DNA of 64,000 nucleotides from an uncultured bacterium. Lineage in GTDB: Bacteria > Planctomycetota > UBA1135 > UBA2386. Numbering within the stretch: position 1 is the stretch's first letter; every line of letters begins with the position of its first letter. A program made the translations under genes and the position numbers. Location: contig CALCZA010000085.1 in assembly GCA_937906475.1 (NCBI GenBank), positions 1 through 64,000 of the forward strand, read 5' to 3'. The notes under the pieces are model-generated. The model was not told the origin of the DNA. It saw only the letters and a list, made by a program, of their open reading frames with translations, and ran no database searches. Below, piece by piece: positions 7,600 through 18,000 of this stretch.

Positions 7600-9684
7600 A
7601 TGATCCGGCTGTTTGAGGTGTCACAAAGACTGCGGCGGGCCCGTGGTTTGCAAATCATCGTGGCGCTGTTTGCTTGCTTGGCAGTTGTGCCGGCGCACGC
7701 CCAAGAGACGGGTTCGAAGACCAAACCCATCAAGGTTGGTTTGATCAGCGTGGCCAAGGCCATCGTGGATGAGGATGGTGATGGCAGGCCCGACCTGGAA
7801 GGCGAGGTGGTCTGCATCCGTGGTTCCGTCTCGGCGGAGTTGTTTCCGGCATTCCGAGGTGATGACCGCGAATACCGCCTGTATGTGCAAGATGAGACTG
7901 CCGGCATTCGGATTGTGTCGCCCAGTGCCAAGCCGCTTAGGGGGCTCATACAAGGCATCGAAGGCGAGATCGTTGGTCGCATCGGGCAATACAACGGCAC
8001 TCCGTTTTTGCGTTTCGATCGCATCGTCAAGTATCGGCCTTCGGCGCCGGTTGTGCCGAAGCAGGTGGAACTTGAGGGCCTCGATTTCGAGGAGATGTGT
8101 GGTCAGTTGGTGCGGTTGTCCGGCCCGCTAGTGTATGAGGGCACGCGCTATTACCTTGGCACGGACGAGGCCACGCGCCTCCGCTTGTTCCTCCTGCCTT
8201 CGAAGAACTACGTGCCGTTCATTGCACAGGTTCGCGAAGGCTTGACCGTCGCCATTGTCGGCGTCATTGAGCAATACGACCCTGCCCCGCCGTGGCAGGT
8301 TGGCTACCGCATTCGACCACGCCAGTTGGCTGACCTCGAAGTGTTGTCTCCGTTCTGGATGATGGCGCCGGCGCGCTACACGGCATACGTGCTGCTGGGC
8401 GGACTCGTTCTCGCGGTGGCCTTCCTGATGATCCGGTGGCGGCGCGCCAAGCGACAATTCGAATCGCCGCAGGCGCAACGCATGCACGCGCTCGGCACGA
8501 TGGCTGGTGGCATCGCGCACGAGTTTAACAATTACCTGTTGGCGATCGTGGGGTTTGCCGAGTTGGCGCGAGACGAACTTGACGAGTCATCTTCGGCGCG
8601 TGAGCATCTCGAGCAGGTGCTCGATGCCAGCCGTCGCGCGAAGGACCTGATTGTGCATATCCTTGCCTTTGGCAGGCAGAAGGATAGCGAGTTGGAAATC
8701 ATCATTGCTGGCGATGCAATCGAAGAAGGCGTCAGGCTGCTGCGGGCGGTGATGCCGGCCTCGGTGATCGTGCGCTCGGATCTTGGGAAGGGTGAGGAGC
8801 AGATCGCCGCGGATCGCGGGCAACTGTCACAGTTGCTGCTGAACCTCGGCACCAATGCATCGTATGCGCTACCCGAAGGCGGTGATCTCACCGTGTCGAT
8901 GGAGCCGGTCATCCTCGGTGTCAAGCAACGTCGAGAGCTCGGCCTGTCTCAGGATAGGCCTCATCTGCTGCTCGAGGTTTCGGACAATGGGGTTGGCATG
9001 GATGCGGAAACCCTGAGCCACATCTTCGATCCGTTCTTTACGACTCGAGGGCAAGCCGAGGGCTCCGGGCTCGGGCTGTCGGTTGTGCACGGCATCGTCA
9101 AGCGGCATCGCGGCGCGATCAGTGTCGAGAGCGTTCGCGGTCGAGGGACGACCTTCCGTTGTTACTTCCCGATTGAGTCCAAGCTTGTCGATTCGGTCGC
9201 CGAGTTGCCAGTGCCGCAGCCGGTGAAAGCTGTCGAAGGCGTTGTTGTGATTGGTCCGAACCACGACGGTGATCGCGACACTGCGTCGCGCTTGGCAGCT
9301 AGCGACTTTCAGGCATCGGGGCGTCGGGTCATGGTTGTGGATGATCAGGCAACGATAATCAGTTTGTTGAACCGGCTACTGCGTGCCCAAGGGTTCGAGG
9401 TCACCGTGCTTAGTGACCCGGTTGCTGCTGCGATGGAACTGTCGCGTAACCCTGACGATTTCGATCTGCTGATCACTGACCTGACCATGCCTCGCATGAC
9501 GGGGCTGGAGTTGGCGCGTAAGGCTCACGAACTTCGGCCGGGTTTGCCTGTGGTCTTGATGACGGGCAACGCCAGCAATCTGACCGACGAGAGCCTTAAG
9601 CTTGCGGGCGTGGATGTGGTGCTCGATAAGCCCTTCAGGCAGGAGGACCTGCTCGGGGCCATGACCAACGCCCTGTCGGTCTGA
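7600..9684 (+). CDS. Hybrid sensor histidine kinase with OB-like periplasmic sensor and C-terminal receiver
   Basis: This is 694 residues from the ATG at 7600; an upstream GTG at 7558 would only add residues before the signal sequence. Order: signal sequence (about 1-35, ending PAHAQ); a periplasmic region of about 65-250 with two beta-rich OB-like stretches (GEVVCIRGSVSAELFPAF and CGQLVRLSGPLVYEG); one membrane segment (about 260-278); an H-box AGGIAHEFNNYLLAIVGFAE with His307; an HATPase domain (N-box LLNLGTNASYALPEG, G1 DNGVGMD, F FDPFFTT, G2 GSGLGLSVVHG); and a receiver beginning RVMVVDDQ with phospho-acceptor Asp in LLITDLTMPRM and the conserved Lys in DKPF. It should autophosphorylate and pass phosphate to its own receiver. 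No output domain or partner regulator is adjacent. Confidence 0.93.
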   Translation: MIRLFEVSQRLRRARGLQIIVALFACLAVVPAHAQETGSKTKPIKVGLISVAKAIVDEDGDGRPDLEGEVVCIRGSVSAELFPAFRGDDREYRLYVQDETAGIRIVSPSAKPLRGLIQGIEGEIVGRIGQYNGTPFLRFDRIVKYRPSAPVVPKQVELEGLDFEEMCGQLVRLSGPLVYEGTRYYLGTDEATRLRLFLLPSKNYVPFIAQVREGLTVAIVGVIEQYDPAPPWQVGYRIRPRQLADLEVLSPFWMMAPARYTAYVLLGGLVLAVAFLMIRWRRAKRQFESPQAQRMHALGTMAGGIAHEFNNYLLAIVGFAELARDELDESSSAREHLEQVLDASRRAKDLIVHILAFGRQKDSELEIIIAGDAIEEGVRLLRAVMPASVIVRSDLGKGEEQIAADRGQLSQLLLNLGTNASYALPEGGDLTVSMEPVILGVKQRRELGLSQDRPHLLLEVSDNGVGMDAETLSHIFDPFFTTRGQAEGSGLGLSVVHGIVKRHRGAISVESVRGRGTTFRCYFPIESKLVDSVAELPVPQPVKAVEGVVVIGPNHDGDRDTASRLAASDFQASGRRVMVVDDQATIISLLNRLLRAQGFEVTVLSDPVAAAMELSRNPDDFDLLITDLTMPRMTGLELARKAHELRPGLPVVLMTGNASNLTDESLKLAGVDVVLDKPFRQEDLLGAMTNALSV

Positions 9685-9743
9685 AGTCTCGGCGCTGAGC
9701 GAACGATCGGCATCGTTATCCGCGTGCGGTAGCATGGTGGCCC

Positions 9744-11318
9744 ATGTGCTCGCCATCGATTGCCAAGTGCCTCGCGCTGTTCGTCGTATTGCACGGCGGC
9801 CACATGCTGACTGCGCAGAGTGTCAAGGCAACCGCGCGAGCGATGCGTTCGGCGATTGCTGCATTGGATGAGAAGCCCGAGGCGAGCAAGACTGCTGTGG
9901 CGGCGATCATGGCGATGGCCGCCTTCGATGGTAAGCCGGCCGCTGCCGCGCTGCTTGATGCCGCCGCTAAATTGGCCGGCATGGCGGTTCCCATTGTCGA
10001 GAAGCGCCGAAAGGGACTCGCGAGTGAAGGTGGTAGTGGTCGTCTCAAGCGCACCCGATACGAATTGCGTGGGGTCGATGATGCGTCAGAGGCGGTGGCG
10101 GCAAGTCTGAGGAAGCTTGAGAGTAAGGAAGCCCTGAAGGTCATGCTGTCGCGATTGACCGACCAATCGAGCCAGTTGCCGTTGTGGCTACGGCTGGAAT
10201 TGGCAGCGCGCATCGCAGAGTTGCCTGAAGCCAACATGAAGTGGCGTCGGGGCGCGAAGGCCGGCAGTCCGGACACCTTGCTTGCGTTAATTGGAACCGC
10301 GGCAGGTCTCGGCAATCGCGCCGGCGCGAAGTGCGGCAAGTGGCTCGGTCTGCAACTTGTCCACGCCAACCCGGACGTTCGGATAGAAGCAGCCAAGGCG
10401 CTGGGCGTGATTGCGTGGGGACCGGCGATCGGGTTGTTGATCGCAAGGTTAGATCAAGAACGTGGCAAATCGCACGAAGCGTTGCTCAACGCATTGACCG
10501 TGTTGACGGGGCAAGATCCCGGTGACTCCAAGGCCTCATGGCAAGCATGGTTCAAGGTGGAGGGCGGAGCGTTCGTCCGCGGCGAGAAGCCGTTGAGTCA
10601 AGGCAAAGCGAGTGCTCGCAATAAGAAGTCGTTGGGCAACACCGTTGTTGGCACCTACTTCGGCATCGAGCAACTGGGTGAATCGATCCTCTACGTGTTC
10701 GACAACTCGATTTCGATGAAGGCCAAGGTTCGCAAGGCCGCTGCCGGTGGCCAAAAATCTGGTCAGGCACCGGCCACGGGGCCACAGCGGAAGACTCGTT
10801 GGGATGTGTGTCGTGACGAGTTAAAAATCGGGTTGCGTGGGCTGCGTGCTACCCAAAAGTTCAATTTGGTGTCGTTCGCGAACAAGGCTCGCAGCTTCTC
10901 CACCGGCATGCAGTTCGCGACCAAACAGAACGTTGCGCGCGCGATCGAATGGATCGACAGCCTTAAGCTCGAGTTCCAGACCAATGTCTTCGATGCGTTG
11001 GAGTTGGGGTTTCAGATTGCTGGGCGCGGCAGCGAAGATCGCTACTACGCGAGTGAAATCGATACGATGTTCTTCTTGTCGGATGGAGCGCCGACGATCC
11101 CTTACATCAACCGCGCCGGCATTACGCAAGACGACTCGGACCGTATCTTGTCTGCCGTGCAACGTTGGAATGTGCTGGGGCGGATCACGATCTATTCGGT
11201 TGGCCTTGGTCTGCAGAACCGCAAGAAGGAGCGCAACCCGAAGGGGCGCTTGTGGCCGATGATTTTCCTCAAGAAGCTCGCCGAGCAAAACCGCGGTCGT
11301 TACGTGTCGCGCCGCTAG
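9744..11318 (+). CDS. Exported HEAT-repeat protein with von Willebrand factor A domain
   Basis: This 524-residue protein has a weak signal peptide (MCSPSIAKCLALFVVLHGGH). Residues ~40-260 are Ala/Leu-rich helices with at least one HEAT-like pair (HANPDVRIEAAKALGVIAWG). From about 300 comes a vWA domain: ILYVFDNSISMKAKV supplies the DxSxS metal-site motif, KFNLVSFANKARSF continues the fold, and TMFFLSDGAPT gives the second Asp. vWA domains bind metal-dependent protein partners; here the site is probably periplasmic. It starts 59 bp after the kinase stop on the same strand. A hairpin at 11348-11374 follows the stop. Confidence 0.88.
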   Translation: MCSPSIAKCLALFVVLHGGHMLTAQSVKATARAMRSAIAALDEKPEASKTAVAAIMAMAAFDGKPAAAALLDAAAKLAGMAVPIVEKRRKGLASEGGSGRLKRTRYELRGVDDASEAVAASLRKLESKEALKVMLSRLTDQSSQLPLWLRLELAARIAELPEANMKWRRGAKAGSPDTLLALIGTAAGLGNRAGAKCGKWLGLQLVHANPDVRIEAAKALGVIAWGPAIGLLIARLDQERGKSHEALLNALTVLTGQDPGDSKASWQAWFKVEGGAFVRGEKPLSQGKASARNKKSLGNTVVGTYFGIEQLGESILYVFDNSISMKAKVRKAAAGGQKSGQAPATGPQRKTRWDVCRDELKIGLRGLRATQKFNLVSFANKARSFSTGMQFATKQNVARAIEWIDSLKLEFQTNVFDALELGFQIAGRGSEDRYYASEIDTMFFLSDGAPTIPYINRAGITQDDSDRILSAVQRWNVLGRITIYSVGLGLQNRKKERNPKGRLWPMIFLKKLAEQNRGRYVSRR

Positions 11319-11347
11319 TCGAACAACTGCAACGCCAACTGTGGCTT

Positions 11348-11374
11348 GCAGTTTGCCAGGCCTCGGCAAACTGC
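11348..11374 (+). terminator. Hairpin after the vWA gene
   Basis: GCAGTTTGCC and GGCAAACTGC form a perfect 10-bp stem around a 7-nt loop, 30 bp after the vWA stop codon. There is no T-run, so it may be a terminator or a 3'-end stabiliser. Confidence 0.5.
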
Positions 11375-11424
11375 GGCACACGGATGCGGAACCGTTGAGT
11401 CGTAGGCCGTAGCATGCCATTCGT

Positions 11425-11967
11425 ATGAGTCGTCGAACCCTTGTCATCCTGGTCGTTCCCCTAGCACTGATGGCCGCCTACTTCGGCGTCATGAGCTATT
11501 ACCGTGCGCACGTCACGGATTTGATCCAACACGCCGTCGACAACCCGTTGCCGGACTTCCAGTTGGTCGATCTCGATGGCAAGCAATGGAGTAACAAGGA
11601 CCTCGCAGGCAAACGTGCTGTGCTGCACTTCTTTCGATCGCATTGCCATTCGTGTGATGTGGAGGCTCCGGCGATTCGCGAACTGGAGAAGGGCAGGCCG
11701 GCCGACGTTGTGTGGCTACACGTGATGACCGATGTCGTGCTCGATGTGACGCCCGCAACGACTGCCGCGACCATCGCCCGCAAGCAGTTCACCGAGCCGA
11801 TCTTGATGGCGGACGTGCCCTTCGTGGAGTTGTTTCACAAGGCCAAGTGGGCGAAGGTGACGCCTGTTACCTACGTCGTCGATAAGACCGGCATCGTTCG
11901 CTACGGACTGCGAGGTATGCAGGATGCGGCGACGATTCGGCAAGCGATTGGCGCGGTTGGTGGCTAA
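11425..11967 (+). CDS. TlpA/ResA-like membrane-anchored thioredoxin
   Basis: This 180-residue protein has one N-terminal membrane segment (about 5-25) and then a redoxin domain. NPLPDFQLVDLDGKQWSNKD is the usual AhpC/TSA-Redoxin entry. The active site is SHCHSCDVEAP with the CxxC at Cys74 and Cys77, and the cis-Pro is in VTPVTYVVDKTG. It should reduce disulphides or act as a thiol oxidoreductase on the outer face of the membrane. Unlike the gene at 5113-6402, its CxxC is made of ordinary cysteines. The stop codon lies inside the first copy of a 26-bp tandem repeat. Confidence 0.9.
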   Translation: MSRRTLVILVVPLALMAAYFGVMSYYRAHVTDLIQHAVDNPLPDFQLVDLDGKQWSNKDLAGKRAVLHFFRSHCHSCDVEAPAIRELEKGRPADVVWLHVMTDVVLDVTPATTAATIARKQFTEPILMADVPFVELFHKAKWAKVTPVTYVVDKTGIVRYGLRGMQDAATIRQAIGAVGG

Positions 11968-12036
11968 AGCCACTGAGGGAACTTGGTGGCTAAAGCCACT
12001 GAGAAAACTTGGTGGCTAAAGCCACTGGGGGAACTT
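11959..12036 (+). repeat. Three tandem 26-bp hairpin repeats over the stop of the thioredoxin gene
   Basis: Three head-to-tail copies start at 11959, 11985 and 12011, with a degenerate start of a fourth at 12037. The core GTGGCTAAAGCCAC is a self-complementary hairpin (GTGGC, loop TAAA, GCCAC), followed by TGRGRRAACTTG. Only three positions vary among the copies. The TAA of the core is the stop codon of the thioredoxin gene. It resembles a small REP-type element. Confidence 0.9.
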
Positions 12037-12274
12037 GGCGGCTCATTGATGGAGATCGCTGAGTCGTCATCACTCAACCGTTGTTGCCTACTGCTGATCT
12101 GCGCAACTCCAGCAAAGAGACTCGACTCATCGGAACGGTTCTCACTCTCATCTGACTTGTCTTCTCGCCGCGAGTGTGTCAGGACTAGATCAGCAGTGGG
12201 GCAGTAGCGGTCTATTTTCGAGGCGTGGTCGATCCGCACTTCGACCTGACAATCGTCGCCAGTATCATGCGACG
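11968..12274. other. Gene-free region with repeats and long-range inverted repeats
   Basis: This 307-bp stretch between the thioredoxin and esterase genes carries the tandem repeats and then several inverted pairs: TGAGTCG (12060-12066) with CGACTCA (12123-12129), and ACTGCTGATCT (12090-12100) with AGATCAGCAGT (12187-12197). The two pairs interleave. No convincing coding frame is seen. Confidence 0.55.
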
Positions 12275-13339
12275 ATGATTCGTCCGCTTACCATTGTGCT
12301 CGCGGCGTTGACCGCCTTGCAGTTTGCAATTGCGTCCTCCGCGCAGCAGAAGTCCGTTGCTGTGATCATCCTTGCTGGCCAGTCCAACATGGAGGGTAAG
12401 GCCCAGAACATTCTGTGGGAGCACCAAGCGATCGCTGACGACACCGCTGAGTTCTTCGCGCCGTTCCGTGACCAGAAGAACAAGAAGTGGGTGACGCGTG
12501 ACGACGTGTTCATCAAATACCTGGGCCGGCACGGCCGATTGACGCTCGGCTATGGTTCGCCGAATCGCACGGGCCTTGAGTATGCCTTTGGTCTGCGGGT
12601 CGGCGACGCCTTGAAAGAGCCGGTGTTGCTTATTAAGACCGCGTGGGGTGGCCGTTCGATTCGTAAGGACTTCCGGTCGCCGTCAGCCGGCTTGCCGTCG
12701 GATGAAGTGTTGGCGAAGGAACTCGCCCAAGCTCAGAAGAACGTTGCCAACCGCAACAAGAAGAACAAGCGTGACGATGCGTTGCCGACGATGGGGGACT
12801 ACACCTTGGGCTACGGCAAGGACTACCGTGCGATGATGGCTGAAGTGCAGGCCACGATGAAGAATTACGGCGAGTTGTTCCCTGAGTTGAAAGGGCGCAA
12901 GCTCGATTTGCGCGGCTTCGTTTGGTTCCAAGGGTGGAACGATCAATACGGCGGCGCCGAGCTTGAGTACGAGCAGAACATGACGCACTTCATCAAGGAC
13001 GTGCGCAAGGATCTTGCGACGCCCGCACTGCCGTTCGTGATCGGAGTGATGGGGCAGAACGGTAAGAAGCCGGCGAAGGGCGCGATGGCGACCATCCAGG
13101 CGGCGCAATTGGCGATGGAGAAGGTGCCAGAGTTCGTCGGCAACGTGCGCGCGGTCGCCACGGATGTGTTGCAGGACGAGGCTGCTGCGGCGCTTTACCC
13201 CGAGTGGAAGAAGCGCATGGAAGAGTGGCAGCGCACAGGTTCTGACCATGCGTACCACTACCTGGGCAGCGCAATTTGGTTCTCGCGCATCGGCTACCAA
13301 CTTGCCGAGGCCACCTTGGCCCTGCAACAGAGGAAGTAG
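12275..13339 (+). CDS. Secreted SGNH carbohydrate esterase, sialate O-acetylesterase type
   Basis: This 354-residue protein starts with ATG at 12275 (MIRPLTIVLAALTALQFAIA, a signal peptide); earlier in-frame codons lie in the gene-free region. The nucleophile block AGQSNMEG has Ser37. The second block is FVWFQGWND, and the His-bearing end is GSDHAYHYLGSA. This is the arrangement of the SASA / carbohydrate-acetylesterase family, which removes O-acetyl groups from sugars. Inserted Lys-rich segments (NKKNKRDD, about residue 165) are unusual but remain in frame. Its location fits degradation of acetylated polysaccharide outside the cytoplasm. Confidence 0.88.
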   Translation: MIRPLTIVLAALTALQFAIASSAQQKSVAVIILAGQSNMEGKAQNILWEHQAIADDTAEFFAPFRDQKNKKWVTRDDVFIKYLGRHGRLTLGYGSPNRTGLEYAFGLRVGDALKEPVLLIKTAWGGRSIRKDFRSPSAGLPSDEVLAKELAQAQKNVANRNKKNKRDDALPTMGDYTLGYGKDYRAMMAEVQATMKNYGELFPELKGRKLDLRGFVWFQGWNDQYGGAELEYEQNMTHFIKDVRKDLATPALPFVIGVMGQNGKKPAKGAMATIQAAQLAMEKVPEFVGNVRAVATDVLQDEAAAALYPEWKKRMEEWQRTGSDHAYHYLGSAIWFSRIGYQLAEATLALQQRK

Positions 13340-13455
13340 CTAGATGCGCAGTTGGTCGATTCCGAGCCGACTGTTGGTTCGGCGCTACTGGTGACGGCGC
13401 TCGCGTTTCGGCGGCCAGTCGGTGATCGTCTTGCGAGTGCGGTTCGGATCCGCGG

Positions 13456-14901
13456 CTAAGAGTCGTGCGGCAGGGAACCGCGCGCGCCTCGCAGGTAGCC
13501 ATACGGCGTTACGTAGAGCAGGTTGCTGACGCGTGACATGTAGATGTCGGCATGGCCTTCGATCTCTCGGGCGAGTCGGCTCTTGTCGTTGCCTGCGCGC
13601 ATAGCGGCCCCCCAGACTTCGTGGCCCATGCGGCCGCTCGCTTGCGCTAGTGGTGTGATTTGTGCGTCGAGTTGTTCGGACTCTTGGCGCAGCGCTCGCA
13701 AGCGTTCTTGGACTTCGTCGGGGTCTTTGGGGACTCCCATTGGCAGCTTTGTCTTTTGATGAATACGCAGTAGGGCGACTCGCAAGGCGGCTTGCTCTTC
13801 ATCGATCGCGATCTTGTCGCGCATGAACTGCTCGAGTTGCCGTTGCTCGACCACGAACAGCTGTTCGCTCAATACCTCTTCTTCGAGTTCGCGCAGGATG
13901 AGTGCCGTGCGCCAGCGGCGAATGCGACTTGATACGTGCACGTCGGCGTAGGCGTGATCGCCGACGTAGAGAATCTCGCTGCCGTCCATCCCCAAGTGTT
14001 GTTGCACCGCTTCGGCGTTGCCGCCGCGGTAGATCACGCCCGGTTGCAGCGGGCCTTGCAGAGGCCTCTCGTGACCTTCTTCGTCGAGCACTTCGAAAAA
14101 TGGCGCGCTGCGTTCGAAGAACGCCGGTTTAGCGGCTTGTACGATGACGAGGTCAAATAGGTCGCGCCAATCGAGGTCGCCGAGTCGACCGTTGAAGGCA
14201 TAGCCCATCATTGCGCGGGTGTAGTGCCACTCCGAATTGGTCGCCAAGAACATCTTCTTGCCGGCGTGCTTTAGGTCGAGCAGCGTCTGTGGCAGATCGT
14301 GATCGAGGTCTACGAAGCGTTCGGGGTCGGCGATGATCTCGGCCTTCAGTTGCCCTTCGAGGTGGGCGGCATTCATGGTGTCGCTAACGATGAGGTAAAG
14401 TTCGCGGTAACTCGGTGCGTTACCGGCTGGGTCATTCAGTTCGCCGCGGTCGCGCAGGTCGACCAGTTGGCCGTAGATGCATGCCTCGGATAATGAGAAC
14501 AGGGTGTTGAGGAACACCCAGCGCGACTCGCCGAGGTCGACCCAAGCCTGGCTGTAGGTCTTTCGTTGGGCTTCATGCGACAGCTTGTTGGTTCCGTGCG
14601 CGGCCTGGGTGATGTAGCCAAACCGGTTGGCTTTGACGATGTTTCCCAACTCCAGGTCGACGATCAGTCCGCGCGCGAACAGTTCGGCATTGAAGCGGAT
14701 CTCGGCTACCGGCAACCCGCGTTCGATCAGTCGCTCTTTGACATGGTGGTAGGCCCGGGCTTCCCACTCGCGTACGTCGTAGTGCACGAGCGTGTAATCC
14801 ATGTCGAAGCCCACGCCGTGGATGGACCGCATGTTGAGGGTTCGATTGCAGAACACACGTCGTTCGGGTGGTGGCGACCAGGCGGCAGAACGGTTGTCCA
14901 T
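13456..14901 (-). CDS. HAD-superfamily 5'-nucleotidase (cytosolic purine 5'-nucleotidase family)
   Basis: This 481-residue cytoplasmic protein carries the HAD motif I GFDMDYTL with Asp33 and Asp35 near the N-terminus. Motif II/III-like elements follow, then ILYVGDHAYADVHVS, the motif IV Asp pair. Length and the opening HGVGFDMDYTLVHY match the HAD-IG family of purine 5'-nucleotidases, which hydrolyse IMP or GMP. The ATG at 14901 is the start. It is divergent from the FG-GAP lipoprotein gene, with 99 bp between start codons. Confidence 0.9.
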   Translation of the reverse strand: MDNRSAAWSPPPERRVFCNRTLNMRSIHGVGFDMDYTLVHYDVREWEARAYHHVKERLIERGLPVAEIRFNAELFARGLIVDLELGNIVKANRFGYITQAAHGTNKLSHEAQRKTYSQAWVDLGESRWVFLNTLFSLSEACIYGQLVDLRDRGELNDPAGNAPSYRELYLIVSDTMNAAHLEGQLKAEIIADPERFVDLDHDLPQTLLDLKHAGKKMFLATNSEWHYTRAMMGYAFNGRLGDLDWRDLFDLVIVQAAKPAFFERSAPFFEVLDEEGHERPLQGPLQPGVIYRGGNAEAVQQHLGMDGSEILYVGDHAYADVHVSSRIRRWRTALILRELEEEVLSEQLFVVEQRQLEQFMRDKIAIDEEQAALRVALLRIHQKTKLPMGVPKDPDEVQERLRALRQESEQLDAQITPLAQASGRMGHEVWGAAMRAGNDKSRLAREIEGHADIYMSRVSNLLYVTPYGYLRGARGSLPHDS

Positions 14902-15000
14902 GACTTGGGTTGTAGCACGATTTGGTTTGGTTCGACCGGTGGCATCGAAAGCAAGCGGTCGCAGCAGCCACTCCAGATGCGAGGTAGACTAGTGCATACG

Positions 15001-18000
15001 ATGAGTATGCGAATGCGATGTCTGGCGGCGGGGCTTGTGGCCTTGGTGGGGCTCAGTTTGAGCGGCTGTGGCGCCGGTCTCATCGGAGGAATCGCGTCGA
15101 GTGGCAGTGGTGACGGAAATGGCGAGGTGATCACGCCGCAGTTGAACTTCGCCGACGAAGAATTGCCAATGGCGCCCCGCGCCGGAGATGTGCGCACGGT
15201 CATTGTCGCGGCCGCGCAACTCGTCGGCAGCATCATCGAGGTGAAGATTACGGCTAGCGTTGGTGAGGCCTTGCAACGCAACGTGATTGCTCAGGTGCAA
15301 GGCACGTCGACGATCGTGTCGTTTGAACTCAGCATGGACGGGATCTTCTCGTTAGAGAGTGAGCCACTGACTGTCGACCTTCCCGCCGCTCTGTCGGTTT
15401 TTTCCGATGGTGATCTGATTGGCGATCCGATCAATATCACGCTTGTGCGCCGACCGGTCGCGACGCTTGTGCTCGCGGATCCGGCATTCGAGGTAGCGGA
15501 ATTGTCACCGTTTGGTGAGCGCGTCAAGATCGCCGTGGACGGGTTGCGCACTGCGGACCCTTCAATGTTGCAGGTGCTCGTGACGACGCCCGACCCTGAC
15601 GCAGGCGTGCTCGGTGCAACGATCACGCGATTGGCGACCGAAGTTGTCTTCGACCCCGTGCCTTCGAGCGTGCCGACAATCCTTGCGACGATTCCAGGTA
15701 GCACGTTCCCTGATCGGGCCACCATCCAGGTGCTGGATCCGATCGCTGGCCAGTCGACCAAAATTCAGAACGCTTACTATCGTCCGGAGTTTGCCTTCGC
15801 GCTCCCCGGCCAGGGCTCAACGACTGGTGGCACGTTGTTGACCTTGATTGGTTCTGCGCTTGTGCCTTACGACTTCGCCGCTGTCCCTGCGCAGTACGAT
15901 TTTAGTCGCATCAAGGTGTCGCTGGTGAAGGGCGGGCGCGTGTCTGAGTTGCCGGGTGAAGAGATTCGTATCGCGGAATCTGCGTTGGATCGTTTGGTGT
16001 TTACGATGCCGCCTTCTCCTGATGGGCGGCCGGGTGTGGTCGACATCATTCTGACGGTGGCGCTCGACGGCTACGACGTCACAGTCACATCCACGCTGTT
16101 CTTGTTCGCAAACCCAGACCCGTTTTTTGGACCGCGCGGAGCGGTGCTCGATCGGACTCCGGTCAAGTCAGTGCCTATTCTGTTGGATAACGCGCCATTC
16201 ACGACGGATGCACCCGACTTCGCACTTCTTACCGAGCAAGGTGGCGTAGGTTTCGTGCAGTTGTTGCTGGCGCAGCAAAATGGGATGTTCCAGCCGTTTG
16301 CCGCGCCGATTCAGGTTGGGAACCATGAGTTCGCCCTCGAACGGAATCCTCGCGACTTGTTAGTTGGCGACTTTGACGGTGATCACGTGCCCGACCTGTT
16401 TGTCGTGAACGAAGGCATACCGGGCGGTGTCATACATCACGTCTTGCTCGGTCAGCAGCGGCCAGATCCTCCCCTCGGCGGTGTCGTCAAAATCAACGCG
16501 TTGGTGGGTGCTGTTCAGGGGCGCGTTGCGTTTCTTGACGGCGACAATCTGCTCGACATCATTCTAGTTCCTCAGCCTCAACTCGGCGGCGGATCACCTG
16601 TTCAGGTGTTGTTGTCGCAGCCCACCGCGTTTGGTGAGCCCGGGTTTGTCGCCATGCCTGATCTTGACTTTGGCGCGTTCGCGTATGAAGTGATCGACGT
16701 CGCGGACCTCAACGGGGATGGCGTGATGGATATCAGTGTCGCGAGCGGTTCTGAACTGTGGGTGTCGACGATGTTGGGGAATGGCGATGGCACGTTTGTG
16801 CTGGATCACTCCGTTGAGATCAGTTCGATCCCGCTCTACGGAGTCGCGGATCCCGGATCGCCTGCTGTGGGTTTGCACTCGTGCGAGAATGGCAATCGGC
16901 CTTCGATCGCTCTGGTATTGGCCGGATCTGTGACGGGCAAGTTGCCGGCAGTTGCCGTGCTCAATCAGGAGTTTGATAGTATTGGCGAGGCTTGGACGCT
17001 CGTGCCGCCAACCCTGTCGGGCGTCTTTGTTGCTCCGCAGCTTGGCGAACCGATCGGTAAATCACTGGTTGCCAATGTTGATGAGCGCGGGCCAGTCGAG
17101 ATGGTGCTCGCTGTGGCGGGAGAGCCGACGGTCGTGTCTGGAGGCTTGTTGCAGTTTGATCAGGCCAATCGTGGCTTCCTCGCCCTGGCCATTGAGGACG
17201 CGGATGGCACGGAAGTGCCGGTGCAGGTAAGTGACCTGGTCTTCGCGACGGCCTTCCCGGGCGACTCACCTTCGAGTGAGCGAAAGGCTATATTCGTGGT
17301 CCATGAAGTTGATGTAGACAACACCCGAGAGCGTCGCCTGTCGACCCGCTTGGTTCAGGACTCGGATACGCCGCGCCTGCTGACGCCGGATGCCGGGGGA
17401 GGGATCCCGCTGGTGATCGATGGCATCGTTGCGGGGCTGTTTACGGGCGACGATGTTGCGCCCAATCGTTCCGCTCTCGACTTGGCGTTGGCCTCGGAAG
17501 GTAGTGTCGATGGTGGCGAGATCCTGATTATCGATAACGATGGATTCGGCGGCTTTGCTCAATTGGGCGCGCGCCTAGCGATTCTCGACCTGCTGCCGCG
17601 GTCCATTGCGTTGCTGCCTGGTGGCATTGGTCAGTCCGATTTGTTGGTTTGTCTGTCTAGTGATGGAACCGTGACCGTGTGGAATCCGGGCTTGGGGGGC
17701 GGCGCGCTAGATTCCCATGTGAACACACTCGGGTTGACTGTTCCTGGGGTGTTGGATGACGAATCGCAGATACAGATCGAAGATGTTGATCGTGACGGCT
17801 ACCTCGACATGGTTTTGCTGTTGTCGCTTGATTCGCTGCTGCCGGGAGGTGGTGACTCATTGCTCGTCTTGATGCGTGGCAAGCCGGTGCCTCTTGGGGT
17901 CTTCCCGTTTGAAGCTCCCACCAACATGTTGGCGATCCACGGCAATGCCTCGTCGTTTGCTCTGGCGAACTTCACCGAAGCAACCGATGCGTTGGAAATG

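Noticed and set aside
11959-12036. CRISPR array
   Set aside because: Three copies are head-to-tail without unique spacers and sit on a stop codon, so they are tandem hairpin repeats.
14566-15000. Upstream extension of the FG-GAP lipoprotein frame
   Set aside because: It lies antisense to the nucleotidase, and the lipoprotein signal starts at 15001.
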